NCBI RefSeq assembly: GCF_013393325.1
Contig: NZ_QJRC01000095.1
Coordinates: 620,001 to 684,000, forward strand
DNA: 64,000 nucleotides
Origin: Pseudomonas hunanensis
Lineage (GTDB): Bacteria > Pseudomonadota > Gammaproteobacteria > Pseudomonadales > Pseudomonadaceae
Direction of reading: 5' to 3'
The position numbers and the translations under genes were made by a program. This document shows, in pieces, positions 26,216 to 35,097 of the stretch. Each line of letters opens with the position of its first letter. Position 1 is the first letter of the stretch. The notes beneath the pieces are model-generated. The model had not been told where the DNA came from. It saw only the letters and a program-made list of their open reading frames with translations, and did not search any database.

Positions 26216-26381
26216 CGCTGAGCCTCCTTCGTGGTGTACCGCGGTGCAACCCTGGCATCCGGTGGAGGATTGCAACACCGGCAAAGTTCCCAATTTTGCA
26301 TAGCCATCCACTCGTCAATCCCGGTGAACAATCTCGTCCTGCTGCCTGTCGCTACTGTTAAGCACAGGAGCTCAGGGGGCT

Positions 26382-27302
26382 ATGGTGAGCGAGATCCGCA
26401 TTGGAATTTCCGGTTGGCGCTATGGCCCATGGCGCAAGGACTTCTACCCCGAGGGGCTGCGCCAGGACGACGAGCTGGCGTTTGCCTCACGGGCAGTCAA
26501 CAGTATCGAAATCAACGGTTCGTTCTACGCCCTGCAAACGCCCGAGCGCTATGGCAAGTGGCGTGACGAGGCACCGCAGGGCTTCGTTTTCTCAGTCAAG
26601 GCGCCGCGCTACATCACTCATGTACGCAGGCTCCGCGAAATCGACGAGGCGCTTGCCAACTTCTTCGCATCGGGCCCCTTGCTGCTGGGCGACAAACTCG
26701 GCCCCTTCCTGTGGCAGTTTCCCCCCAACCTGAAATTCGACGCGCAGCGCTTCGGCGACTTTCTGGCCAAGCTGCCACGCGACCGCAAAGCCGCCCGCAG
26801 CATTGCGCGCCACGCCGCAGAACGCCTGCAAGGCAACGGCGGCGTGGCCGTGCCGGGTAATGCGCGCCTGCGCCACGCCGTGGAAATCCGCCACCCCAGC
26901 TTCCTCTGCGACACCTTCATCAACCTGCTACGCAAGCACAAGGTTGCGTTGGTGGTCGCCGACAGCGCCGGCAAATGGCCCTATGTCGAAGAGGTCACGG
27001 CCGATTTCATGTACCTGCGCCTGCATGGCGATGTCGAACTGTACAGCAGCGGCTACACGGCCAGGGCACTGCGCCGCTGGCGCCTGCGCATCCAGGCCTG
27101 GGCTGCGGGCGGTCAGCCTGAGGATGCTCAGCGTGTGGTGCGTCGCGCCCCGGCAAAACGCACCTCCCGTGACGTCTACTGCTACTTCGACAACGACCAG
27201 AAAGTCCATGCCCCTTACGATGCCCGCCGCCTGCTGGACAAGCTAGGCCTTGACGGCGAGCTGGCGACCGAACCAGGCGTCGAGCCGCAGGAGCCGCTAT
27301 GA
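26382..27302 (+). CDS. DUF72 domain protein
   Basis: 306 aa. Starts IRIGISGWRYGPWRKDFYPE, then VNSIEINGSFYALQTPERYG, GFVFSVKAPRYITH and LGPFLWQFPPNLKFD: the DUF72 (YecE-type) TIM-barrel pattern. Conserved EIN/Y and K residues suggest a metal- or phosphate-binding site but no reaction is established. ATG 26382 follows AGGAGCTCAGGGGG. It overlaps the next gene by four bases, so it is the first gene of a run through 30230, which places it with the phospholipid genes. Confidence 0.88.
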   Translation: MVSEIRIGISGWRYGPWRKDFYPEGLRQDDELAFASRAVNSIEINGSFYALQTPERYGKWRDEAPQGFVFSVKAPRYITHVRRLREIDEALANFFASGPLLLGDKLGPFLWQFPPNLKFDAQRFGDFLAKLPRDRKAARSIARHAAERLQGNGGVAVPGNARLRHAVEIRHPSFLCDTFINLLRKHKVALVVADSAGKWPYVEEVTADFMYLRLHGDVELYSSGYTARALRRWRLRIQAWAAGGQPEDAQRVVRRAPAKRTSRDVYCYFDNDQKVHAPYDARRLLDKLGLDGELATEPGVEPQEPL

Positions 27303-28072
27303 ACCCGACACTGCCCGCCCCCCGCTGCATCATCGACAAGGTCACCGCCGTACATCGCCTGACGGTACTGACCCTTAACGTGCACAAAGGCTTCACCCTG
27401 TTCAACCGCCGCTTCATTTTGCCGGAACTGCGCGAGGCGGTACGCTCGACCGGCGCCGACTTGGTGTTTCTCCAGGAGGTGCACGGCAGTCATCAACACC
27501 ATGCCGAGCGCCATCCCAAGTGGCCAAAGACACCCCAGTACGAATTCCTCGCCGACAGCATGTGGCCGCAGTTCGCCTATGGCCGCAATGCGGTCTACCC
27601 CCATGGCGACCATGGCAACGCCCTGCTGTCCAAGTTTCCCATCCGTGCCCATGACAACCTGGATGTTTCGGTCCATGGCAACGAAGAACGGGGCCTGTTG
27701 CATTGCCAGCTGGAAGTGCCGGGCCATGAACAGGTGCACACAGTCTGCGTACACCTGGGCCTGCGTGAAGCGCATCGTCAGCGGCAGGTCGGCCTGCTGC
27801 AGGCATTGCTTGACAGCCTGCCGCCGGATGAGCCGGTCATCGTCGCTGGCGACTTCAACGATTGGCGCCTGAAAGCAGATGCGAGGCTGTCGGGCCACCT
27901 GGTGGAGGCTTTCGGCAAGCCGGCACGCAGCTTTCCCGCGCGCTTGCCGATGTTGCGGCTGGACCGCATCTACCTGCGTAACGCACAAGCTTGCGAAGCA
28001 CGGGTGTTGTCCAGATACCCGTGGTCACACCTCTCCGACCATGCCCCGCTGGTGGCGCAGGTGACGCTATGA
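27299..28072 (+). CDS. Endonuclease/exonuclease/phosphatase family protein, YbhP-like
   Basis: 257 aa of the EEP (DNase I-like) fold: LTLNVHKGFTLFNRRF, VFLQEVHGSH (metal-binding Glu), ALLSKFPI, VCVHLGLREAHRQRQ, VIVAGDFNDWR and SHLSDHAPLVAQV. Its place immediately before clsB and an ybhN-like gene matches the ybhP-clsB-ybhN cluster of enteric bacteria. The enzyme may be a phosphodiesterase for a lipid or nucleic-acid substrate; no assay result is implied. It overlaps both neighbours by four bases (ATGA). Confidence 0.88.
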   Translation: MNPTLPAPRCIIDKVTAVHRLTVLTLNVHKGFTLFNRRFILPELREAVRSTGADLVFLQEVHGSHQHHAERHPKWPKTPQYEFLADSMWPQFAYGRNAVYPHGDHGNALLSKFPIRAHDNLDVSVHGNEERGLLHCQLEVPGHEQVHTVCVHLGLREAHRQRQVGLLQALLDSLPPDEPVIVAGDFNDWRLKADARLSGHLVEAFGKPARSFPARLPMLRLDRIYLRNAQACEARVLSRYPWSHLSDHAPLVAQVTL

Positions 28073-29271
28073 AGCTGCCTTGGTGCGACGGCAACCGCGT
28101 CGAGTTGCTGATAAACGGCGAGCAGTATTACCCCCGCGTATTCGAGGCCATGGCCCAGGCACGCGAGGAAATCCTCCTGGAAACCTTCATCATCTACGAC
28201 GACAAAGTCGGCCAGCCCCTGCGCCAGGCCCTGATCGATGCCGCGCGACGCGGGGTGCGGGTCGAGGTGGCGGTGGACGGCTACGGCACCGCCGACCTGC
28301 CTGACGATTTCATCTCATCGATGACCGAGGCCGGGGTGCGTTTCCATTCGTTCGATCCGCAACCACGGCTGGTGGGCATGCGCACCAATCTGTTTCGCCG
28401 CTTGCACCGCAAGATCCTGGTGATCGACGGTCAACGCGCCTTCATCGGCGGCATCAATTACAGTGCCGACCACCTGGGTGACTTCGGCCCACAGGCCAAG
28501 CAGGACTACGCCGTGGAGGTCGTCGGCCCAGTGGTGGCCCAGGTGCATGCTTCTTCCTGCCGCATGCTCGCACCGGTGCTGGATGCCGCCAGCAGGATTG
28601 CGCCGGGCGGCATCGCTTCAGGCCCGGCCAGCGCCGTGCTGGTGGAACGCGACAACCAGCGCCATCGCAACGATATCGAAGCCTGCTACCTTCAGGTTTT
28701 CCGTGAAGCAAGGCAACGAATCGTCGTGGCCAACGCCTACTTCTTCCCCGGCTACCGCTTGCTGCGCGAACTGCGCAACGCCGCCCGGCGCGGGGTCGAG
28801 GTGACGCTGATCCTCCAGGGGCAACCGGATATGCGCTGGGTACGCGCGCTCTCGCGGCTGCTCTACAACTACCTGTTGCGCGACGACGTGCGCATCCATG
28901 AGTACTGCCAGCGGCCGCTTCACGGCAAGGTTGCGTTGGTGGACAACGACTGGTCCACCGTAGGCTCAAGCAACCTCGATCCACTGAGCCTGTCGTTTAA
29001 CCTTGAGGCCAACCTGCTGATACGCGACCCCGCGTTCAACGAACAACTGTACCAGCACTTGACCGAACTGAGCCGGGAGCACTGCAAGACCGTGACGCTG
29101 GAGCGCATGGTGCGCGGCTACTGGTGGCGTGCTCCGCTGATCTTCCTGGGCTTTCACATCACGCGCTATTTCCCGCAGATCGCCGGCTGGTTTCCGGCGC
29201 ACCGGCAGCGCCTGCAGTCGCTGCAAGCCGACGGCGAGGCCCCGGCCGATTACCACGGGGGCAAGACCTGA
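28069..29271 (+). CDS. clsB: Cardiolipin synthase B
   Basis: 400 aa from ATG 28069, overlapping the previous stop; the frame is open upstream. Two phospholipase D (HKD) motifs are intact: LHRKILVIDGQRAFIGG and LHGKVALVDNDWSTVGSSN, each HxKx4D. NRVELLINGEQYYPRVFEAM at the N terminus is typical of ClsB (YbhO). The enzyme condenses phosphatidylglycerol (or PG with another phospholipid) to cardiolipin at the inner membrane. No N-terminal membrane helices, as expected for ClsB but not ClsA. Its stop overlaps the next start by one base (TGATG). Confidence 0.92.
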   Translation: MKLPWCDGNRVELLINGEQYYPRVFEAMAQAREEILLETFIIYDDKVGQPLRQALIDAARRGVRVEVAVDGYGTADLPDDFISSMTEAGVRFHSFDPQPRLVGMRTNLFRRLHRKILVIDGQRAFIGGINYSADHLGDFGPQAKQDYAVEVVGPVVAQVHASSCRMLAPVLDAASRIAPGGIASGPASAVLVERDNQRHRNDIEACYLQVFREARQRIVVANAYFFPGYRLLRELRNAARRGVEVTLILQGQPDMRWVRALSRLLYNYLLRDDVRIHEYCQRPLHGKVALVDNDWSTVGSSNLDPLSLSFNLEANLLIRDPAFNEQLYQHLTELSREHCKTVTLERMVRGYWWRAPLIFLGFHITRYFPQIAGWFPAHRQRLQSLQADGEAPADYHGGKT

Positions 29272-30230
29272 TGGCCACTACCCGCTGGAAGACATGGGGC
29301 AAACGCTTTCTGACCGTGCTGTTTCTGGTGTTGATACCAGTGCTGCTGTTCTCCCTCGCGCGCAACCTGGACTGGAACGAAGTCCGCCAATCGCTGCTGG
29401 CGTACCGGCCCTCGACCCTGGCCTTGGGGTTGCTGCTAGCCCTGTGCAGCTACTTGGTATTCGCCAGTTACGACCTGCTCGCCCGCGCCTACACCGGCCA
29501 CCGCCTGCCGGCCCGTCAAGTGCTGCCGGTAGCATTCGTCTGCTATGCGTTCAACCTCAACTTCACCACCTGGGTCGGTGGCGTGGCCCTGCGTTATCGC
29601 CTGTACAGCCGGCTGGGCCTGGATACCCCGACCATCACCCGCATCCTCACCTTGGGGCTACTGACCAACTGGATGGGCTACCTGCTGCTGGCCGGCTCGG
29701 TATTCGCCCTGGGCTTCGTGAAGCTGCCGGAAAGCTGGGCGGTGGGTGCCAGCGGCCTGCGCCTGATCGGCGTATTGATGGTGGCGATAGCGTTGGCTTA
29801 CCTGTGCGCCTGCGCCTTCGCCACGCGGCGCACGTGGGCGCTGCGCGGGCACGAAGTCACCCTGCCAAGCCTGCGTATGGCGCTCTGCCAGGTCGCGCTG
29901 GGCGCAAGCAACTGGGCGCTGATGGCAGCGCTGATTCACCTGCTGTTGCCCGCTGAGCTGTTCTATCCCTCGGTGCTGGGTGTGTTGCTGATCAGTTGCG
30001 TGGCCGGGGTGGTCGCCCATATTCCCGCCGGGCTCGGCGTACTGGAGGCCGTATTCCTGGCGCTGCTCCACGGCCAGCTAGGCCAAGGCACCCTGGTCGC
30101 GGCGCTGCTGGGCTATCGAACGTTGTACTACCTGATCCCGCTGCTGTTGGCGGTGGTGACCTACCTGGTTCTCGAGAAGCGCGCCAAGGCCCTGCGCAAG
30201 CAGGTCGGGGCAGCCCTCGACAAGCGCTGA
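29271..30230 (+). CDS. Lysylphosphatidylglycerol synthetase-like/UPF0104 membrane protein, YbhN-like
   Basis: 319 aa, mostly hydrophobic, with about eight membrane helices: FLTVLFLVLIPVLLFSLARN, YLVFASYDLLARAYTG, VLPVAFVCYAFNLNFTTWVG, and later LISCVAGVVAHIPAGLGVLE with the conserved HIPAGLGVLE motif of the LPG-synthase flippase-like (AglD/UPF0104) fold. The soluble aminoacyl-transferase domain of MprF is absent, so it is the integral-membrane part alone. With clsB and the EEP protein it forms a conserved phospholipid-related operon. Starts at ATG 29271 (TGATG). Confidence 0.87.
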   Translation: MATTRWKTWGKRFLTVLFLVLIPVLLFSLARNLDWNEVRQSLLAYRPSTLALGLLLALCSYLVFASYDLLARAYTGHRLPARQVLPVAFVCYAFNLNFTTWVGGVALRYRLYSRLGLDTPTITRILTLGLLTNWMGYLLLAGSVFALGFVKLPESWAVGASGLRLIGVLMVAIALAYLCACAFATRRTWALRGHEVTLPSLRMALCQVALGASNWALMAALIHLLLPAELFYPSVLGVLLISCVAGVVAHIPAGLGVLEAVFLALLHGQLGQGTLVAALLGYRTLYYLIPLLLAVVTYLVLEKRAKALRKQVGAALDKR

Positions 30231-30257
30231 CGGGCCTTGGTGCCCGGGAGGTATATC

Positions 30258-30686
30258 ATGCGATTCGCTCTGTACATGGCAATGCTGGGCACCCTGAGCT
30301 GCGGGCAGGTGTTGGCCGAAGGTTGCGACGTGGTTACCCGCTCATCCAGCGAGGCGGTCAAACCCGTGCAGCAACACACCTGTTACAGCTACGGCAACAT
30401 TCCCGCTGAGGCGATTGCCTGGTCGTGCAGCAACGAAAGCAAAGAGATGTTGAACAACGAGAAGCGTCGGGTTGAGCGTTGCCCCGACGGCAGCGTTGGC
30501 AGCTGTATCGCGCCACTGACGCAGGAGACACTGGCCAACCCCGATGCCGCTGGGCGTGATGAACCTGCCACCCGCCCTGCACTACCCAAGGATGCGCGGA
30601 TCATCACCTACTACTACGACACCCCTAGCCTGGGCCAGGCCCGCAGCGATTGCGAACGCAATAACGGTGTCTGGCAGACCCATTGA
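30258..30686 (+). CDS. Secreted hypothetical protein, 142 aa
   Basis: Starts at ATG 30258 behind GGGAGGTATATC. A signal peptide is clear (MRFALYMAMLGTLSCGQVLA, cleavage before EGCDVV). The mature protein has about six cysteines (CDV, CYSYGN, CSNES, CPDG, SCIAP, CERNNG), suggesting disulfides in the periplasm, and the central QETLANPDAAGRDEPATRPA is flexible. The family is not recognised. It lies 27 bases after the YbhN-like gene and may be co-transcribed. Confidence 0.72.
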   Translation: MRFALYMAMLGTLSCGQVLAEGCDVVTRSSSEAVKPVQQHTCYSYGNIPAEAIAWSCSNESKEMLNNEKRRVERCPDGSVGSCIAPLTQETLANPDAAGRDEPATRPALPKDARIITYYYDTPSLGQARSDCERNNGVWQTH

Positions 30687-30767
30687 GGGCGTAACTCAAA
30701 CCAGATGCGTGACGGGTGAGTTTCCACATGATCCCAACTCCCGTCTCACATCTGGCAGCAACTGGCC

Positions 30768-30998
30768 TCATGGCGAAATCGGATCGCTCGCCGGGAATGT
30801 TTCCTCCAGTGCATTATCGACATTGGACTCTTTCGACTCAGCCAACTCACCACACTTGCAGTCGCTCATTCGACAGGGTTCGCCATTGCGATGGCCCTTC
30901 GCACAGGCCTCGCAGCAATAGGCCTTGCCATCCTGGACCACAGCATTGGCATCCACGGTGCAAGAACAATGGGTGCAGGAACAACGTTGCTCATTCAT
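30768..30998 (-). CDS. Bacterial metallothionein
   Basis: 76 aa. Cys/His-rich N-terminal 50 residues: CSCTHCSCTVDANAVVQDGK, YCCEACAKGHRNGEPC and CKCGEL, i.e. nine or more Cys and His ligands in the order of BmtA/SmtA metallothioneins (CxCxxCxC, YCCxxCAxGH). These bind Zn/Cd/Cu in a buried cluster. A longer acidic C-terminal tail than the cyanobacterial type is typical of Pseudomonas members. It overlaps the next reverse gene by four bases. No MerR/ArsR regulator is adjacent. Confidence 0.92.
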   Translation of the reverse strand: MNEQRCSCTHCSCTVDANAVVQDGKAYCCEACAKGHRNGEPCRMSDCKCGELAESKESNVDNALEETFPASDPISP

Positions 30999-31456
30999 TT
31001 CGGCTCTCTCCCTTCATCATCGGGTACCACCTCATCGGTCCACAGCTCGCCGTCCAGCGGCGCGGAGCGGGCCAGTTCGGCCTCGTCCAGGCCGGAACCG
31101 GCACCGATCTCGTGGGCCTCCACCTGGCGCAAGGTCTTGTCCGCCGGGCCGCCGCTGCCAGGCTCATGCGGATCGCGGGCACCGGTCTCATCGAGCAGCG
31201 TATCGGGGCTCAGGTCATCGAGGGTGACATTGTCCTCGTGCAGGCTGTCGCTCAGCGCCTCGCCGCCGGTCATGCCGCTTTCGGCGACACGCCGGGGCGG
31301 GTAATCCTCGGCGATCTCCCGCGCCGGACGCTCGTCGCCGACACGCCCCTGGCGTTCATCGCGGCGTTCGCTGAAATCCAGCTCGTGGACGCTGCCCATG
31401 CGGTCCTCGGTGTCGTCGATCTCAATGGGCGGTCTTGGGTCATCGGGTGTGGACAT
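30995..31456 (-). CDS. Acidic hydrophilic protein upstream of metallothionein
   Basis: 153 aa from ATG 31456 (MSTPDDPRPPIEIDDTEDRM), with GACGGAG upstream; an open frame continues to 31720 but overlaps divergent ligD and is not conserved-looking. Very acidic, likely disordered, with repeated charged motifs (ELDFSERRDERQGRV, LSPDTLLDETGARDPHEPGS). Similar Pseudomonas proteins have been labelled HPr-related or kinase/phosphatase, but no such domain is visible here. It overlaps metallothionein (ATGA), so the two are co-translated. Confidence 0.68.
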   Translation of the reverse strand: MSTPDDPRPPIEIDDTEDRMGSVHELDFSERRDERQGRVGDERPAREIAEDYPPRRVAESGMTGGEALSDSLHEDNVTLDDLSPDTLLDETGARDPHEPGSGGPADKTLRQVEAHEIGAGSGLDEAELARSAPLDGELWTDEVVPDDEGREPK

Positions 31457-31610
31457 GAACGTTCTCCGTCTGTGGGCTTCACTCGGTCGACTCTCCCCGG
31501 CGGCAAATGATTCAGAGTTTCTGCCAGCCCTCACCCCTCGCATTTTTTGAACTCCTCGCGCCACCGCCGCCTCCCAATCCTGAGACCCGCGAACCATTCC
31601 GGAGCCCGTC
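31457..31610. promoter_or_regulatory. Divergent promoter region between the metallothionein operon and ligD
   Basis: About 150 bases between two divergent starts. No metal-responsive or other operator is recognisable by eye; a GAGCCCGTC-type spacer precedes the ligD ATG. Listed because it must hold both promoters. Confidence 0.4.
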
Positions 31611-34075
31611 ATGGCCAAACCCCTGCAGGAGTACCAGCGCAAGCGCGACTTCAATGCCACGCCCGAGCCGGCTGGTAAACGCGCCTGTCCCCGCTCGGCC
31701 CATGCGCTGCAGTACTGCATCCAGAAGCACGATGCCAGCCACCTGCATTACGATTTTCGCCTGGAGCTCGACGGCACCCTCAAGAGCTGGGCCATCCCCA
31801 AGGGCCCCTCACTGGATCCCAAGGTTCGGCGCCTGGCAGTGCATGTGGAGGATCACCCACTGGACTACGCCGATTTCGAAGGGCGCATCCCTGAAGGCCA
31901 CTACGGCGCAGGCGATGTGATCGTCTGGGACAGGGGTGTCTGGAGCCCGAAGGCGACCCACGCGAAGCCTATGCAAAGGGCAAGCTGCGCTTTCGCCTGC
32001 AGGGCGAAAAACTGTCAGGGGTCTGGAACCTGTTCCGTACTCACCTGGCCGGCAAGAAAGAGCAGTGGATGCTGGTCAAGTCTCATGATGGGCAGGCACG
32101 CAGTGAAACGGACTACAGCATTGTCGAGGCCCTGCCGGACAGCGTGCTGAGCGAACGTACCCTGCCCCCGCGCAGCCCGGCCAAGGCGACCACCGCCAGG
32201 CACAAGCGAGTCGGCCGCAAACCCCTGCCGGATACGCTCCAGCCGCAACTGGCCACGTTGGTCGACTCCCCGCCAAGCGGCGATTGGCGCTACGAAGTCA
32301 AATTCGACGGCTACCGCATCCTGGCGCGTATCGACGGTGACGACATACGCCTGTTTACCCGTAATGGCCACGACTGGAGTGCGAAGATGCCCCGGCAGGT
32401 CGAGGCGCTCAAGGCCCTGGGCCTGGACTCGGCATGGCTGGACGGCGAGATGGTAGTGGTCGACGACAACGGCGTGGCCGACTTCCAGGCCTTGCAGAAC
32501 GCCTTCGACACCGAGCATGACGAGCGCATCACCTACTACCTGTTTGACCTGCCCTGGCTGGGTGGCGAGGACCTGCGTGCACTGCCGCTAAAACGGCGTC
32601 GCGACAGCCTGGCCCGGTTACTGGAAGGCCATGCATCGCAGGTACTCAGGTATTCCGCCGATTTTGAGGAACCCGTCGAGTCACTGCTCGATAGCGCCTG
32701 CCGGCTGGAACTCGAAGGCCTGATCGGCAAGCGTGCCGATAGCCCCTACGTTGGCCGGCGCAGTAGCGACTGGATCAAGCTCAGGTGCAAGCAGCGCCAG
32801 GAATTCGTGATCGTAGGCTACACCGACCCCAAAGGCAGCCGCAACGGCTTCGGCGCCCTGCTGCTGGCCCTGCACGACCACGGCAGCGGCCAGTTGCGCT
32901 ACGCCGGCAAGGTCGGCACCGGTTTCAGCGCTACCACCCTGGATAGCATTCACGCCCGCCTCAAGCCGTTGCAAACCGACAGATCGCCCTTGCCGAAACC
33001 ACCCACCGGTGCCGAAGCCCGCGGCGTGCATTGGCTCAAACCACAGCTGCTGGCAGAGGTCGCCTATGCCCAGATGACCCGTGAAGGCATCGTTCGCCAC
33101 TCGGTGTTCCACGGCCTGCGTGACGATAAACCTGCCACCGCCATCGACCTGGAGCGAGCAATGCCCACCAAGCGCGCAGCACAGACAGAACCCGAGAACC
33201 TGGGCACCCTGCGCCTGACCCACCCCGACCGCGTGGTCGACGCAACCACGGGTACCACCAAGCGCGAGGTCGCTCACTACTACGCTCAGGTCGCCGACTG
33301 GCTGCTGCCACAGCTGAAGGACCGGCCTGTAGCCCTCGTCCGGGCCCCGGATGGTCTGGACGGCGAACTGTTCTTCCAGAAAAACGCCGGCCAGCTGCAT
33401 ATTCCCAAGGTGCTCAGCTACAACAAGGCCCAGGCCGGCCAGGCGGCCATGGTGCTCAACCGCGCCGACAGCCTGCTGGGCGCGGTGCAGATGAACACGC
33501 TTGAGCTGCACACCTGGAATGCCACCACCAAGGATTTCGATAAACCCGACCGCTTTGTCCTCGACCTGGACCCTGACCCGGCGCTGCCCTGGAAAGCCAT
33601 GCTTGAGGCCACCCAGTTGATCCTTACCCTGCTCGACGAACTGGGCCTGAAGGTGTTTCTCAAGACCAGCGGCGGCAAGGGCATGCACCTCGTCGTACCC
33701 TTGACCCGACGCGCTGGCTGGGACGAGGTGAAGGACTTTAGCCATGCCTTGGTCAACCACATGGCCGGGCTGTTCCCTGATCGTCTCAGCGCCGTGTCCG
33801 GGCCGAAGAACCGGGTCGGGCGGATCTTTATCGACTATCTGCGTAACGGCAAGGGTGCCACCACCGTTGCCGCCTACTCGCTGCGGGCCCGCGAGGTCCT
33901 GCCGGTGTCGGTGCCGATCTGGCGTGAGGAACTGAGCCAGCTCAAGGGTGCCAACCAGTGGAACATCGGCAACCTTCACACGCGGCTTGCACAGGTCGAA
34001 GACCCGTGGGCCGAAATGGGCAAGACACGCCAGTCGATCACGTTGCGTATGCGCAAGCAGTTGGGTATTGCATGA
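31611..34075 (+). pseudogene. ligD: ATP-dependent DNA ligase D (LigD), with a one-base frame break
   Basis: Encodes the non-homologous end-joining ligase in the usual Pseudomonas order. N-terminal 3'-phosphoesterase (IQKHDASHLHYDFRLELDG, EGHYGAGDVIVWDRG), central ligase with the adenylated Lys in YEVKFDGYRILARIDG and EGLIGKRADSPY, then the archaeo-eukaryotic primase-like polymerase (NRADSLLGAVQMNTLELHTW, RFVLDLDPDP, KTSGGKGMHLVVPL). As sequenced the phosphoesterase frame ends at 32150 in unrelated residues, while the ligase frame opens upstream. Inserting one G near 31949-31951 gives WSPEGDPREAYAKGKL, the expected continuation, for a total of about 821 aa. The indel lies next to a CCC/G run and could be a read error. 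The next gene starts inside its stop. Confidence 0.88.
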
Positions 34076-35097
34076 TGGAACTGACCCACTTCGATTCGTT
34101 GTTACACCGTTTTGCTCACCGTTCGCAGGCCATCGAACGCGACGCTTCGCTAATAGAACTGATGCAGGCCTTGCAGGGCGAACGGCTCGACGTGCTCCCG
34201 TTGCCCGGCCAGGGCTGCACGCTCGAACGCTGGCGCGTCCTGGCGCGGGTCGCCGGTTGCGATCTAAGCCTGGCCAAACTCTATGAAGGCCATACCGACG
34301 CCTTGGCGATCCTCGCCGAATGCGGTGCCGCCCAGCATGCCTCCAACGGCATTTGGGGCGTGTGGGCCGCCGAGCCGCCAGATGCCCGGGCATACATCGT
34401 CGAGCGGGACGGTGAACGCGTGCGCCTGCAAGGCCGCAAGGCTTGGTGTTCGGGCGCGTTGCAGGTCGACCGTGCCCTGCTCACGGCCTGGGAAGACGAC
34501 CAGCCTCAGTTGGTGGCCATCGAACTGCCTCATCCCAGCCAGCGCATCCTGGCCGAGCATTGGCAGGCCGTAGGCATGGCCGCCACCCGCAGTGTCGTCA
34601 TCGAATTCGACGACTCGCCAGGGCTGGCCATCGGTTCGCCCGGCCAGTACCTGTCCCGGCCCGGCTTCTGGCAAGGCGGCGCGGGTATCGCCGCTTGCTG
34701 GTATGGCGCCGCCGAGGCCCTGGCGGACTACCTTCGCGAACATTGCCGTAAACCCCGGCGCGACCCGCATGCCGATGCGCATCTGGGCGCAGTCGATGCT
34801 GCCTTGTACGGTGCCCGTGCCGCCCTTCGCGAATGCGCCACCTGGATCGACCTCCACCCTCAGGACGACGCCAGCTTCGAGGTGCGGCGCACCCGCGCCC
34901 AGGTCGAGCAGGCGGTCGAGCAGGTCATTCAGCATGTCGGCCGGGCGCTCGGTGCCACGCCGTTCTGTTGCAGCAGCCATTTCGCCCGGCTCAGTGCCGA
35001 CCTGCCGGTATACATACGCCAGAGCCATGCCGAACGCGACCTGGCCGAGTTGGGCCGGCAACTGACCGGCCTGCCGGCGGGAGCATGGCAACTATGA
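34072..35097 (+). CDS. Acyl-CoA dehydrogenase-like protein
   Basis: 341 aa starting ATG 34072 (a second ATG follows at 34075, inside the ligD stop). Weak but recognisable acyl-CoA dehydrogenase fold: helical N domain, beta domain (NGIWGVWAAEPPDARAYIVE, LQGRKAWCSGALQVDRALLT) and helical C domain (GAGIAACWYGAAEALADYLR, RALGATPFCCSSHFARLSAD). The family's catalytic Glu is not evident, so it may be a diverged or non-dehydrogenase member. First of four genes joined by four-base overlaps that look like a biosynthetic module. Confidence 0.78.
   Translation: MMELTHFDSLLHRFAHRSQAIERDASLIELMQALQGERLDVLPLPGQGCTLERWRVLARVAGCDLSLAKLYEGHTDALAILAECGAAQHASNGIWGVWAAEPPDARAYIVERDGERVRLQGRKAWCSGALQVDRALLTAWEDDQPQLVAIELPHPSQRILAEHWQAVGMAATRSVVIEFDDSPGLAIGSPGQYLSRPGFWQGGAGIAACWYGAAEALADYLREHCRKPRRDPHADAHLGAVDAALYGARAALRECATWIDLHPQDDASFEVRRTRAQVEQAVEQVIQHVGRALGATPFCCSSHFARLSADLPVYIRQSHAERDLAELGRQLTGLPAGAWQL

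Noticed and set aside
32681..34393. Reverse ORF of 570 codons
   Set aside because: It is antisense to ligD and the following gene; no motif in the translation, and the forward frame carries the ligase and polymerase domains.
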